Part shown: positions 1 through 11,344 of the stretch, piece after piece
Numbering within the stretch: the stretch's first letter is position 1
How the letters are laid out: every line of letters starts with the position of its first letter
Source of the DNA: Pezicula radicicola
Taxonomy: Eukaryota; Ascomycota; Leotiomycetes; Helotiales; Dermateaceae
Assembly (NCBI GenBank): GCA_003008705.1
Contig: PDUO01000001.1
Coordinates: 1,116,001 to 1,180,000, forward strand
Direction: 5' to 3'
Length of the DNA: 64,000 nt
Translations under genes and position numbers: made by a program
The notes under the pieces: model-generated
The model's database searches: none
What the model was told of the DNA's origin: nothing
What the model saw: the letters and a program-made list of their open reading frames with translations, nothing else

Positions 1-643
1 TTAAGAGAGATAGGACCTAATGACCTCTGCAAACAGATACTGCACGGAGATGAATAATACTGACTGTTTTATCCAATCCAAAACGCTAAAAAGATGATTC
101 CAAGTGCTCATTTCCTCCCCTCTACGAAGCCAAGAATTGGTCAAGCGCACATCTCAGATCCAAGACTGCCACAAGGGCCGGTAAAGTCAATTAACAAGGC
201 CTCAGCAAGGTCAACAGGCTCGAATTTCCGTTTTGAAGGGTGCCCGGAAACAACGGACGCCACCGAGAATTAGAATGTTTCTTCGGAGTTTGAATAAAGG
301 TCGCTCGTTAAGGCCCTGTGTGTTTCAATCCAACTTATTAGTGTTGAGGAGAATTTGTTACCGTACACCCGGTAGGCAACTAAACAAGCCAAGGGAACTG
401 GAATGTATGAGACTAACCCCTACTACAGCAAGGCTATTGGACTGATTGACCGAGGCAGACGATTTTCTTTGCCCGCAGAGGTGAGCTATAAGATGATCAA
501 AATCATGTCCACGAGAGGGTTGAAGTGAGTGCAACTCCATATACAAAAGTTGTATTCAAAGTTTTGGCCATGTTGACCGCCGTCGTGGTATCTATGCAAC
601 GCTAATCATCAAACACCTTTCTTGTGTCACTTATCCAGTGGAA
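1..643. other. Gene-free left edge, 3' flank of ECT1
   Basis: No reading frame here has coding character, ATG context or recognisable domain content. The stretch lies downstream of the stop codon of the leftward ECT1 gene and should include its 3' UTR. I see nothing else in it. Confidence 0.6.
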
Positions 644-2206
644 TCATTTACTCTCCTTCAAACGTTGCTCCTCTTCTAGCTTTTCTCTAGTCCTTTGCGC
701 TTCTTCGCCAATCCCCTTTACACCTTTCACACGTTGCCTCTCCTCATACATAGCGCGGCTTTTCATGATCCTGTCTACGATTTGTCCAGCATTGACTTCG
801 GCAAAGGCATGCTTTCCAACCTCCTTGTAGATTCCCATGTCCTTTGGAGCAGTATAAGGGTCATAGGTAAGCTGTAGAGAAAGGATTAGTTTGTCCACTT
901 GATATCTGGCTCTTTTGAGTGACTTACGGGCATGAATGAAGTAGGCCCATGATAAACAGCATCTGGTGTTCCCCACGGTGTGGAGGAAAGGTAGGCTCGA
1001 GTTGGCGTGAAGGGAGCTCCAAATATAACAGAATTGATGTACTGTTGAGGTTAGCTGGATCCTAAGCATTGGCTCAGAGACCTTACTTTGCATTGTAGCA
1101 CACAAAGACCTCGTTCATATATATTCATGATGGGGTAATTAACTCCTTTCCAGCGATTAATTACCTCGTCATCATGGACGCCTGCCACAACAAATACAGG
1201 TCCATAATCAGCACCTTTACCGACTCTCTCCTGTATAGCCTGCTCGCTATACCAGCCTTCTTGCTCGCCAAGTTTCTCCTCGATTTTGATAACTTGGCGA
1301 AGGAATTCAATATGTCCTGAAGAGAAGAGATCAAATCCACCATCAACATAGACCACACGTTGGCCTGGCCGCGGCTGAGACCCCTGGCATAGACAACTAA
1401 ATACACCTTTCTCCTCTGCTGTGTCGTCTTCTCTTGCCTCGATCGAAGCAGTCCAAAACCAGACGCCCGAACCCGGATTGAGTCCTGTCTGATCTGTAGC
1501 ATAGAGCCGCATTCTCTCTGTCATGACAACGCCGTCCGCTTTGCGCTCTGCCTCCGTTCCAGATCCTTCTTGGCCCGACAGAACTTTGGATAACGACTTG
1601 ATGAAATGAGTTCGCGTGCATAATAGCATTCTTCCAACTAAATCGGTCGTCGAAATGCTAGGCGTTCGCTTCACAACCTTGAATCGACCCGCAGCCTTAA
1701 CAAAACGATAGCAGTCCTCTCCACTGCTGTCGGAAGTAATGTCATCTCCATGTACAACATATTTGCAGCCGTAGTGAGAGATCCATGGCAGTGACGTGAC
1801 ATATGGTGCATAGGGCACAGACTGGGTAACCCATCTGCATGCATCGACGGCCGAGATCCTTCAAAAGGCAGTATTAGTGAATCTTCCTAGTACCGAGTAC
1901 GCGCTTCGGTTTACCGTTCTTCCAGCGTCATGACCGTAGGCCCCTTGTTCTCGAGAATAGATTCATCTGAATGAATGCCGACAACGAGCTCGTTCCCTAG
2001 CTGGCGGGCTTGCAACATAGCACCGGCATGGCCTAAAGAAGCATCAGTCACAATAGGCTTCTCGAAGCATGTGCAATTGTGTAGGCGGCGAACAAACCAT
2101 GGTGAAAGAAATCCCAGCATCCATCAACCCAGATGCGTCCTTCCAAGATCTCAGGAGCTGCGTCCCCGGGCGGCCCTTCTACTTCATACTTTTTGTCGAG
2201 AGCCAT
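644..2206 (-). CDS. ECT1: Ethanolamine-phosphate cytidylyltransferase
   Basis: This enzyme converts CTP and phosphoethanolamine to CDP-ethanolamine, the second step of the Kennedy pathway to phosphatidylethanolamine. It is cytosolic and acts at the ER surface. I rebuilt five exons: 2206-2098, 2032-1915, 1858-1087, 1041-928 and 871-644, giving 446 residues in frame, close to the usual family length. The first nucleotidyltransferase fold begins at about residue 27 with VDGCWDFFHHGHAGAM, which contains the HxGH catalytic motif; intron 1 splits the codon for its glycine. A second fold follows the linker with YVDGGFDLFSSGHIEFLR. There the first His of HxGH is Ser, so the second site is probably inactive or structural. 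The tail is charged and helical (EERQRVKGVKGIGEEAQR). The start is the first ATG after the divergent promoter shared with the gene at 2915. Identification is firm; the exact splice of intron 3 is well supported by the conserved continuation YINSVIFGAPF. Confidence 0.93.
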
Positions 2207-2914
2207 GACTAGGTAGCGGTGGGTAAATTAGCTATTATTGATGCTGTTGTAACAAGAAGGTTGGAAAAGTGTGTGCCCCCCAGCTTATCGGGCTATCAGA
2301 TGTGAATGAGGGGCAGTCTCGCAGCTAGGGTGATTTGCGCTGCCGAGGGTGTTTACTAGGGGTAATAAAGAGGGAGGGGCACTCAGACGAAGTATTCACA
2401 TGGCAATAGGGTGATGAATAAGGTAGAGAAGAGCATTCTTTGGGGCGGATTATAGGTAGCAAGTCAGACAATGTCATTGTGGAGATGAGCATCGGAGAAA
2501 GTGTCAATACCAATATCAATTTGCTTGACGCTCAGCCCTTCGTGTACCTACCGTACTGTACCTTGCCTTGGGGGTTGCGTTGCTTGCTGCGACCTTTGCT
2601 CGCGGTGCTCCTGCCGTTGATGTCCTTAGCCAATAGAGTCAGTGGCCTTCCACGCATAGAGCCCATAGAGCGCTTGATATGACACAAAAAGGGTCTGTGA
2701 CATTTATAGGTAGGTAACAATTAGTACTTATGCAAAGTTCAGTCTCAGTACCAGAAGTCTGTCCCAACTTTTCCTTCAGAGGAACCTTCTTTGAGGAGCA
2801 GCACATGAAGTATTACCGTACGGCACAACCCTCCAAGGAATAGTAGTGCATTCAGCCTGTGGTGGAGTCTGTCGTACTGGTACCCCTGCATTCGGTGTGG
2901 TGCATAGACGAAAA
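2207..2914. other. Divergent intergenic region ECT1 / conserved protein
   Basis: This 0.7 kb divergent promoter region separates the start codons of two head-to-head genes. Open frames here are short and start at non-ATG codons. An open frame runs from a GTG at 2846 into the rightward gene, but the first in-frame ATG is at 2915. No recognisable regulatory motif stood out. Confidence 0.5.
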
Positions 2915-4352
2915 ATGCACCGAACAGCTTCGTCGTCACACAACAATGGACTGTTCGCAAAAGGAGCGAGCATATTTGGTGGTAGCAAAACACCCACATC
3001 GTCAACGAGGCCAAGCTCTCCCACAACGCATAGCGAGTCGTCCCATTCTCATTCGCACTCCCACTCCCACTCCCACTCCCATTCCCAACACAGCTCCCGG
3101 ACTTCGGGTTTCAGTCGCAAAGCGTCCTTCTCCTCGAGTTCGAAATCCCCACAGAAGTCGCATCGTAGTCGACAGAATTCTACATCCATCGCTACAACCC
3201 TAGGTCAGTCTCCAGAGAAGAGGGCTGCTTCATCTGCATCGAGGGACAATCACCCTCTTCCCGCGACCCTAGCAGCGAGACAGAGGCAGGACACAGAAGT
3301 AGTGAGACGGAAATCAACGGATAGTTACAAGGAGGGGGCGCAAACTACTGAAGGCGTAATATCACCAGCGTCTGACTCTTCTACCGCGCCATACTCCAGC
3401 ATCATGCTCACCAGGCCACAAACTGGATATTCCTCTATAGGAGGGGCCAATGGATTGGCAACGGGCCCTGTAAGCCCGACCCTAGAGACCATAACGTACC
3501 AACATATTCAAGAGATGGCCTCAAAGAGGATATCAACGTTGGATTATTTAAGAAAAGCGTATGCAGCTTTCTCCCCCGAAAGCTCAGAGAAGACAAATTC
3601 ACTTACAAGAATCTAGTCATGAAGGTCGCGTTTACTGGTTCAATACGTTGCTATTTAACAAACCAGAGTTGCAGAGAATGCCGTACTTTGATTCTAGGAA
3701 GCTCGCACGTAGAGCAACCAACTATCTTCTCCTGGGCCTCTCTTTACCTACAGTCCTTGATCTCAATGGATCTAATGCGCAAGAATTTCTCAAAAGTTTC
3801 AATGCACTCCTAGCCGAATTTGAATCATATCAACAAATACATCCTCCTGATGGATCTACCTCGTTAGGACGGGGTCGATTCCCACAAATGTTCAAGCGTG
3901 CCACGACAAACCCGCTGGGCAAAGGCAGACGAACAAGCTCAGCAGCAGAAATAGGACTGCCAATGGGCAATGACAATGATATGCAATCTACAAATGGATC
4001 AACCATCGGCGGATCATCCGGAACGTCCTTCCCTATCGGGGAGACAGATCTTCTCCCCGGCGAGGAATACACTCTGTTACTAACGCCATCACTTCCATTC
4101 GATCCAGATTTTTATGAGACCTTCGCAACTCTGTGTGATGTACTGATCGATTGTTACACGAAGTTAATGAGCCTGGTCTCCTCGCCTAGAGAATGCACTC
4201 CTTATCTGGCAGAGATGTTCACAAAAGCTGATGCGAGAGTAAGGAAGATTATTGTGCAGGGAGTGGTCAAGGAGTTTGAAGACAGTAGCAGGAGTGGCGT
4301 ACGGAGCGAGGTCGCTGGAGTAGGCAAAGTTGTGCTGGGCGGATTGATGTAA
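2915..4352 (+). CDS. Conserved filamentous-fungal protein of unknown function
   Basis: There are two exons, 2915-3558 and 3617-4352, joined by a 58-bp GT-AG intron, giving 459 residues. The first half is disordered: it is Ser-rich with a Ser-His repeat (HSHSHSHSHS) around residues 45-62, encoded by a TCCCAC hexamer run, followed by basic Ser/Lys/Arg stretches. The second half starts at YLRKAHEGRVYWFNTLLF and looks folded, with RATNYLLLGLSLPTVLDLNG, a FQ/YQQIHPPDGSTS loop and a helical C-terminus (YLAEMFTKADARVRKIIVQG). I have the impression that this arrangement is widely conserved in Pezizomycotina proteins annotated as hypothetical, and I assign no function. The disordered N-terminus plus a helical C-terminal domain would fit an adaptor or membrane-associated regulator, but that is guesswork. 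The splice is supported because the two frames join without changing the flanking conserved words. Confidence 0.8.
3043..3090 (+). repeat. TCCCAC hexamer microsatellite inside a coding region
   Basis: A run of TCCCAC/CTCCCA hexamers with a few interruptions (TCCCAT, TTCGCA) encodes alternating Ser and His in the disordered N-terminus of the gene at 2915. The hexamer unit keeps the frame whatever the copy number, so length variation between strains would be tolerated. Confidence 0.85.
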
Positions 4353-5830
4353 CGAATCATGACTGAGCGATAACATGGGCGTTTAAGACAAGGTATGGTG
4401 CATAGGACTTGAGCAGGCATACAGGAGCGATATACCAGGGACAATAGGGCAAAGCTTTGTGACGACTGAATATTTATAGACAACAGAAGAATTAATCGTG
4501 TAATATTATGCATCCCGGATACTTACCTGCCCTGGTAGGGTGGTGGTTGTCTCTCTAGAGGCATGGAGTTTGGTAAAGTGCTCTCCAAGGATTCTCTGAA
4601 AGTCTGCAATACTACAGGGCTGAAATAATAATGTTCTCCATTTGCTAAAGCTAAACCCAAGAGCAGACCTATCACGGTTGGGCTGCTGAGAACGGCAATA
4701 AACTAGAAGCCCCCAGATGAATCTCCCCATGAAGCCAACCAAACAAAACGAAAAGAATTTTGGGAGTTCATCAGATACCATAACGCATTTTGTGTCAGTC
4801 ATACAGTGGCACCGCTTTTTACACGGGCGCACATCAGTGCTTGACTCTATTTGGTAATCATCACCTGAACAAACTCGAGTCCAGCTCCTTTGACAGAGCA
4901 TCTGAGACAACTACCTCGGATCAGAACAGAGTCTATCCATAAGGACAGACCGTAGAGTGTACGTCCCAACCTTCAGTGGATGTCTCCGCTTTCCCATAAG
5001 CTACAGACCCAAAAGAAAAAAAGATGGCATCCTCGCACCAAGAATAAGCCCCATTGAGTTACCCTTCTATGCACAACGTGAGTCGTGAGTAAGAAGGGCA
5101 ATCGCATAACTATCAGTCTCGACGAAAAGGCCTCCAAGTACCGGGACCCCCAACATTCCGAGCACAGCCCAAATACCTCCCACAATCATCTCTCTCTCTT
5201 CCCCAAGCAGCGCAGCATGAGAAGTTCGGACTCATATCTTCATCCATGTGGCCTCCTCAACCTTGCGTCCTGGTTCCAAGATTGAGAAAAAAAAGTGGTA
5301 CAGACGGTAAGAAGATGGTTAGAAGTGGGAAGGACCCATTAGCAAAGGAGAAGCCGCAATGTGCTTCTATGGCGGCGCGTTTCCGCAGTCCTTCTCCTAA
5401 AAGAAGGGTGTCCGGGGACTTTCTCCCAAAGCATAAGTAGGCATTGCTACCTGAGATGTCCGTGAAGACATCTCTATTGTTGCTTCGAATGCGATTCTTT
5501 GAGCGAGGATGTGGGAGGAAGAAACAAGAGCTGTTGGGGGAAAAAAAATGAAATTGATTTTTATGGTCCCGAATTCACGGCTAGCCTTAGCGCGCGGGGC
5601 TAGTGGTATGGCTAGGTAGCCGACGCGAGCGAGGTCCTATTGGCTGGGCGCGTCTGCTTTACTCGAAAGCTCTTGAGCCTGCGAGCTCTTGCTCACTCAA
5701 CCGCTGCCTGCAGCACCAATACAATACAAAGTCACCAACTTTGCCAGTGCCACAAGAAGAAATCTTAGAACTCTTCCAAACCATCGACCTGCGCCCAAAC
5801 CCCTAGAGTTTCTTAGAATTGCGACGCAAC
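4353..5830. other. Gene-free interval upstream of RAE1
   Basis: This 1.5 kb interval between two rightward genes includes the RAE1 promoter and leader. A 134-codon open frame on the minus strand (4506-4910) has no recognisable domain, no splice context and Cys-rich random-looking content, so I do not call it. A GC-rich patch with GGCTAG/GGCTAGG words near 5580-5640 precedes the RAE1 leader. Nothing else is supportable. Confidence 0.5.
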
Positions 5831-7012
5831 ATGGCTGGCCTTTTCGGATCCTCCAGCAGCACCGCAAACCAAGCCAACACCCTTGGCGATCTCTCCAAAG
5901 ACGTTGCTCTCAGCAACCCCCCCGACGACAGTGTATCCGACATCTCCTTCTCGCCACAGTCAGAGCATCTAGCTGTTGCATCCTGGGATAAGAAAGTACG
6001 CATCTATGAGATTAACCAGAGTGGGGGAAGTGAAGGCAAGGCATATTTCGAACATGAAGGCCCAGTCTTGAGTTGCGACTGGTCAAAGGTAGGTACATCA
6101 CGCTTTGGGCTCGGTGCCTTTACTGATTGTTATGTTATAGGACGGCTCCAAAGTTGTCGGTGGCGGAGCAGACAAGGCTGCGCGCATGTTGGATCTGGGC
6201 AGCGGCCAAACGGTTGCGCAACAAGTCGCCGTTCACGACCAGCCAATTCGAGCTGTACGCTTCTTCGATGGCCCTGGCAATTCCCCCATGCTAGTCACAG
6301 GCTCATGGGACAAAACTATCAAGTACTGGGATCTGCGACAAGCTACTCCAGTGGCCACAGTGCAGTGTCAGGAGAGAGTGTACTCTTTGGACGTGAAGGA
6401 GAAACTTTTGGTAGTTGGCACGGCAGACCGGTACATCAATGTCATCAACCTCAATGAGCCAACGAAATTCTACAAGACCTTACAAAGTCCGTTGAAGTGG
6501 CAGACGAGAGTTGTAAGCTGTTTTACAGACGCAACTGGGTTTGCAGTGGGCAGTATTGAGGGAAGATGTGCCATCCAATACGTTGAAGAAAAGGACGCAA
6601 GGTACGAAACATGCATCTTTTTCTGTCAACTTCATATTAACATCCCGCTTGCAGCTCGAATTTCTCCTTCAAGTGCCACCGAGACCCACCAAACAACAAC
6701 ATGACCAACGTTTACTCCGTAAATGCCATATCGTTCCACCCGGTCCACGGTACTTTCAGCACAGCTGGTTCTGACGGCACTTTCCATTTCTGGGATGGAG
6801 TTGCCAAGCATAGACTTAAGGGATACCCATCAGTTGGTGGCACTATCTCAGCGACAGCCTTCAACAGAACTGGTACTATTTTCGCATACGCGGTCAGCTA
6901 CGACTGGAGCAAAGGATACTCAAGCAATACCCCACAGTACCCAAATAAGGTTATGATGCACCCAATTAATGGTGATGAATGTAAGCCTAGACCAAGCGTC
7001 AAGAAGCGTTAG
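5831..7012 (+). CDS. RAE1: mRNA export factor Rae1/Gle2, WD40 protein
   Basis: Rae1 is a nucleoporin-associated beta-propeller that docks on the Nup98-type GLEBS motif and works in mRNA export and spindle assembly. There are three exons, 5831-6088, 6141-6601 and 6655-7012, giving 358 residues, the normal length. WD-type blades are visible in order: SDISFSPQSEHLAVASWDKK, the VGGGADKAARMLD blade, VTGSWDKTIKYWDLRQATPV, the VGTADRYINVINL blade, and STAGSDGTFHFWDG near the C-terminus. The segment between blades reads SSNFSFKCHRDPPNNNMTNV after splicing, a family hallmark. It ends in a basic tail (RPSVKKR). The start is the first ATG; the frame can be extended upstream only through a TTG. The gene converges on KEX1. 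Identification is very secure. Confidence 0.96.
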
Positions 7013-7395
7013 ACGTCTGGTGGGCATGTTGGGAGGGATGTAAAAAAAAAAAGAGCTGCTTCGAGATACATTTTCCATGGGCTGAGTCAGAACATGGTAA
7101 CTTGTTGGGCAGCATATTTGTAGTGAATTGGCCAAGGTAATGGGTGCACAAAATGGCGTTGGGGGGATGACTCTGAGCGATGAATACCATAGATGATAGC
7201 CAATTAAGAATTAAAAACTTAAATGTCCATGGTATTGTTCCATGAAATGCAGTTACTTAGCATCTATATAAAAAGTATCTAATGCTCTTGCAGGACGAGT
7301 AACAAGTAATGCATTTTAATCCCATTTCGCTGATAATCATGTCCAATGCGCCAAAACTCGCCTTATAACTCAGCCATTCATGCTAGAATACATCA
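7013..7395. other. Convergent 3' flanks of RAE1 and KEX1
   Basis: This 383-bp tail-to-tail spacer should hold the two 3' UTRs and polyadenylation sites. A run of 12 A's lies at about 7042. No gene is seen. Confidence 0.6.
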
Positions 7396-9453
7396 TCACA
7401 TCTGCGTCGTCTTTCCACTTCCATTAGGATGACTCCTCTTCACCTTATAATCCTCGTCGTCACTGTCATCCCCTACACTATAGCGATCGCGGTCCATCTC
7501 CTCGGTTGGAGTCCTCACATGTAACTCATCTAACTCACTCTCATCAAAATCTGCGGCCTCGACATCTCTGTTGGAACGTTTATTCCTGAAATTTTCCAGG
7601 CCCACCCCTCTACCATGTGGACTCCGAGCACCTGCAAGCGACATCGGAGTGTTTCCACCAAAGATGCCTTTGTATCCCACTCGTGTTCTACGGTCCTTCC
7701 AGACGTAATATCCCCAGGCAGCCGCAGCGAGCACAACGATGACAAGTACAATTTCTCCCGATTTGTAATAAGCATGCCACTTAGCCTCCTCGAGCTTGGC
7801 TTCTTCCGCCTCGGCAGCAGCTGTGCTGTTGGGATGACCACCCACTGAAGTTTCCAGTCCCTTTTCGCCGTCAATGCGACTGTCTGTCGGAACTCCGCCA
7901 ATACTTGCAATATCGACTTTCATGAATCGGTCCAGCATGTCGCGAGTGCGTCTGGCGTAATCGAATGGTACCATATGGGATGAGTTATAGAACAAAACGT
8001 AAGTCAAGTTTCTAGCCTCTTGGTAGAAGCCAGCTGGTTGACCTTCGAACTCCCAGTCTCGACGTGGGGCCCATGTGCCTGGTGATGTCTCGAAACCTTT
8101 CTGGCCATTCCATTGCAAGTTACTGATCAGCTCTTCCGTACCAATATGATTGCAAATGAGATCTTCAGCTCCAGAGAATAAAACAGTTGGGACTTCTGCG
8201 ATGAGTTCTGGTAGAAGTTTGACGGAGGGAGGAGAATTCTTCGCTCTGAAAGCCCCACCAACAGCACCATTGCATTCCGTCCATCCAGTCCGCTTCTCAG
8301 GTGAGATGTGGAGTGCATCTAGAACGTCGGCGCGACGAAGATATGGAGTGACACGCACCAAGTCCGGAGGCCAGTTCATACCACAGCTTGGGTAGGAATC
8401 CTTGAGCCTGACGTCGTACATATTGAAGCACTCCATCTTCCCATCAGGCCCTTTAACTTGTGTGAGACGAAGGATATCTTGTAAGATTTGCTCGCAGACT
8501 CCAACATCAACATGGTCTTTCCCTCCGTCCTGATTCAATGCTTTCATGCAAATGGCTTGCTGTGATTCTAACTGCGAAGCCTGGCTACTGCCACGTTTGA
8601 CCAAACCTTTCTCATATGCAAATGAGAGATATGCTTGATATTGCTCGACGGGGGAAATCCACCCGTTTCCAATGAGCATTCCTTTCATCTGCCATGGATG
8701 CTTAGCTCCTGCCTTATTGCGGTCAAGTATCGCTTTAGTGATGTAGGGAATATGCTGTCCAGCATAGGATTCTCCTGCGAGATAAAGCTAGACAATATCA
8801 GCGTCCATATCTTTCAAGCTTTCTTGCAAAATTCGACTTACATCATCGTGCTCATACTCAGGAAAGAGAGCGAACCACTTCTCCAAGAACTGTACGAACT
8901 GGTTTGCCATTTCAGGCAACTCGTGAACATAGCTGTCCGAATCTACAAAACTGTACCCAGTTCCAACAGGATTGTCGACGAACATTATGTTTGCGAACTC
9001 ATCCCAGGATCCTGGATTGTACTCAAGCTTGCTCTGGTCGCCCTCTTTCAGGCGGTAAGGTCCAACCTCCATCAGAGCACCGTCCTCGGAACTACACCCT
9101 GGTCCTCCATTCAACCATATCACAGTCCTTTGTCTGTTCGCGATATGCCTATTCTGGTAGTGCCAGAAAAAGATATTGCCATTGTGCTCCGGGGTGATCT
9201 CGATGTGTCTACGGTTGGGCTATGGGTCAGCCGGTCCTCAGCTAGATAGAAGGGTCGAATGTACTGACCCAGCATGCATCTTCAATAGCGGCCCATCGGG
9301 GGCTCCAGGCAGCGAGTGGACAAAGTAGTCGGCCTGGCTTTTTTCTGTCCGTCCCAATGAAGGCATGAGTGATAATGAGAGAAGTCCCCATATCGTCAGC
9401 ATCCCAGTTCTGGCGGGTCGGGACAGACCTGGTGGTGCTGCGAAGAATCGCAT
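7396..9453 (-). CDS. KEX1: Kex1-type pheromone-processing carboxypeptidase (serine carboxypeptidase, S10)
   Basis: Kex1 trims C-terminal Lys/Arg from secreted precursors after Kex2 cleavage, in the late Golgi. The exons are 9453-9269, 9208-8842 and 8787-7396, giving 647 residues. A hydrophobic signal segment ([17 protein letters not shown]) lies near residues 18-34. Then come the S10 signature [17 protein letters not shown] (oxyanion loop), the nucleophile motif [17 protein letters not shown], a catalytic Asp region [14 protein letters not shown] and a catalytic His in [20 protein letters not shown] single membrane span ([20 protein letters not shown]) precedes a long acidic cytosolic tail, which identifies Kex1 rather than vacuolar CPY. 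The short first intron splits the Gly codon before [15 protein letters not shown]. The start is the ATG that gives the signal peptide; an Arg/Pro-rich lead of 17 residues precedes the hydrophobic core, so a start at Met18 is possible. Confidence 0.94.
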
Positions 9454-10572
9454 CGTGGATGGCGATGACGATCCAGCAGGTGAGGAAAGGTGGTTATCGA
9501 ATCCGCGCTGTCGCGTTGTCGACTTCGATGCTCATGAGCAAAAGTTGTTGATGCGAAGTGTCCTTGCTGACGAGTAATGTGGTAGAGTAGGGCACCTAGG
9601 TACTTCCGGTACCTAACAAGCTTGGTGCTCTCCACGCGGCTCCTTCAGGCTAAGCGACGAGGCCAGAACTGGTGGAAGAAACGCTTGGGTTTCACAAAAA
9701 TAGAAAGGTCGCAAGGCTTATTGGGTACACGAAACACCAAAAGATTGAAATTGGAAATGGGAAATGGGGAAAATTCACAGCAAAAGATACGAAGGGTATG
9801 TTTGCAAGAATTTGTTGTTATTTGGTAGTCTTTGTGCCTAGCCTTTCATGTTTGTCCGTATTGAAGCTCGTTTGCAGCAACCGTCAGTCCAGTATTTCCA
9901 GCCCCACGCTTCCTATTCCAGATCCTTGTCCCGCCACAATCTAGGATCAACGACTTGGCATCTTCTGGCATACAAAGCTGGGGCCCTGATACGTGTACAA
10001 TGGTACAATTGATATTTGGCACACCTTGTAGCGCTTTGGGCTCACCGCTCTGCTAGGTATCTACATCAAGTGAGTTACCTAAATCAAGCAAGGTACTCAA
10101 GTCGAAAGCAAGATAGCTATTCAAATCAAGTGAATTGTCTTCAAGTTACTCAAATTGAAATTATGCTGGCAGAACTCACGTGGCATTGTTTAAATATCAA
10201 TTTTGGCCCTGTACACGTATCAGGACCCACAAAGTTGGGTGAACGATGTTTCTACAACAATTCATAGCCACGAACAGGATCAATTTCATATACAAGTACT
10301 TCGCAGCATGTCTGCTATGCCATTGCTTGCTCGCATCTACAAGAAAGCACCGTACCACCATACCGTATTCGCTGCTCAGCTGGTCGTGACCTAGTCTAGG
10401 GACCTAGCCAAGTGCATCTGAATCTAGCAAGTTACAGGTTGTTTGGATGCTCCAGAGTCGGTATTGACTCTTTACTGAGCTACTATTAAGCTTTGGTTGC
10501 TTAACACCTTATTGTCCGCAGATGTTTTCAACCTGCTGGCTCGAATACCGATTCCTCTTCTCATTTTACGTA
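9454..10572. other. Intergenic region with an AGTGAGTTACCTAAATCA-type repeat stretch
   Basis: This 1.1 kb stretch lies between KEX1 and SFM1. The only structured part is 10069-10160, described separately as a repeat. Open frames here are short, overlap each other and have no recognisable content. Confidence 0.5.
10069..10160 (+). repeat. Degenerate 18-bp tandem repeat related to the MITE interior
   Basis: Bases 10069-10086 read AGTGAGTTACCTAAATCA, matching the internal unit shared by the two MITE copies at 23001 and 34070. The next 18 bases (AGCAAGGTACTCAAGTCG) are a weaker copy. Further fragments (CAAATCAAGTGAATTG, CAAGTTACTCAAATTG) follow to about 10160. The terminal inverted repeats seen in the other copies are absent. 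It may be a decayed element or an independent expansion of the 18-mer. Confidence 0.5.
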
Positions 10573-11344
10573 TCAGAACAAATCCCCGAATCCTTTCTCC
10601 GAGTCTTTCTTGATCAGTTCAACCATTCCCTAGGCATCGTTAGCTGCTGTAGCAACAGCTACGGTATTGAGGGATTGTACAGACCTCGGGCATAATTGAC
10701 TGGCTGTCCTCTCCCTTTACATATCGGAATGGCATTTCTGTGCTTTCGTTCTTATTGATAACAAGCTCTGGATAGTCGACGTAAGGAATCTTGTCAAGAG
10801 GAACTACGGACGGCAATCAGTAATAGCTTACTAGTGCAAGTCTCCGAGCTTACTCTTGCTCTGCACCACGAGTCTTGTCACTCGCACAGCAGTGTCGGTA
10901 GTCATTTGCTTGGGGCCAAGGCGACGTCCTTCAAAACCCTTCTTTCTCAACTCAGAGGTGCGGTCCCTAGGAGGATCATCCCCTACCAAGGTCAGCAGCT
11001 TGATACCGACTGTTCCCGACCAGATGCATACCCAGGATCCCGCCGAATAAGAAGACATCAAAGGCCTCTCCATCCTCTGGGCTCAATTCTTTGGTTGCTG
11101 ATGGGTCAAGCAGGCATACGCGGGTCTTATCTTCTACATACAGGGCCTCCACACTGCGACCATCTGCAGTGAAACCAGGTGTAGCTTTCAATATGGCGGG
11201 AAGCTCCAGAGATGGTGGGACGGACGACAAGCAGAATCTTGAGCCAGCTTCATGTGATTCCTTGGCAATAGTCACATACTCTAGCTCAGACCAAGGGCCT
11301 AATTCGTCATCAAGGTGCTCAACGATGTAAGTTTTACCTGCCAT
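10573..11344 (-). CDS. SFM1: SPOUT-family protein arginine methyltransferase Sfm1
   Basis: In yeast Sfm1 methylates an arginine of ribosomal protein S3 (uS3). The family (formerly DUF431) has the SPOUT trefoil-knot fold. I rebuilt four exons, 11344-11032, 10982-10854, 10803-10685 and 10629-10573, giving 205 residues, near the family length. The protein opens with TYIVEHLDDELGPWSELEY. The cofactor loop spans intron 1: FDVFLFGGILG joins DDPPRDRTSELRKKGFEGRR. It continues with LGPKQMTTDTAVRVTRLVVQ, then PLDKIPYVDYPELVINKNES and TEMPFRYVKGED, all Sfm1 hallmarks. The last exon is only 19 codons including the stop. An in-frame ATG 17 codons upstream (11395) exists, but homology begins right after 11344, so I use the inner start. 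The gene is intron-dense for its size. Confidence 0.92.

Noticed and set aside
2846..2914. Upstream extension of the gene at 2915
   Set aside because: The open extension starts at GTG, not ATG, and has no conserved residues.
4506..4910. 134-codon minus-strand frame
   Set aside because: It is Cys/Ser-rich random-looking sequence without homology words or splice context, in the intergenic region before RAE1.
8635..9249. 204-codon open frame on the + strand
   Set aside because: It is antisense to KEX1 exons 2 and 3 and crosses their intron. It is a shadow of the conserved carboxypeptidase codons.
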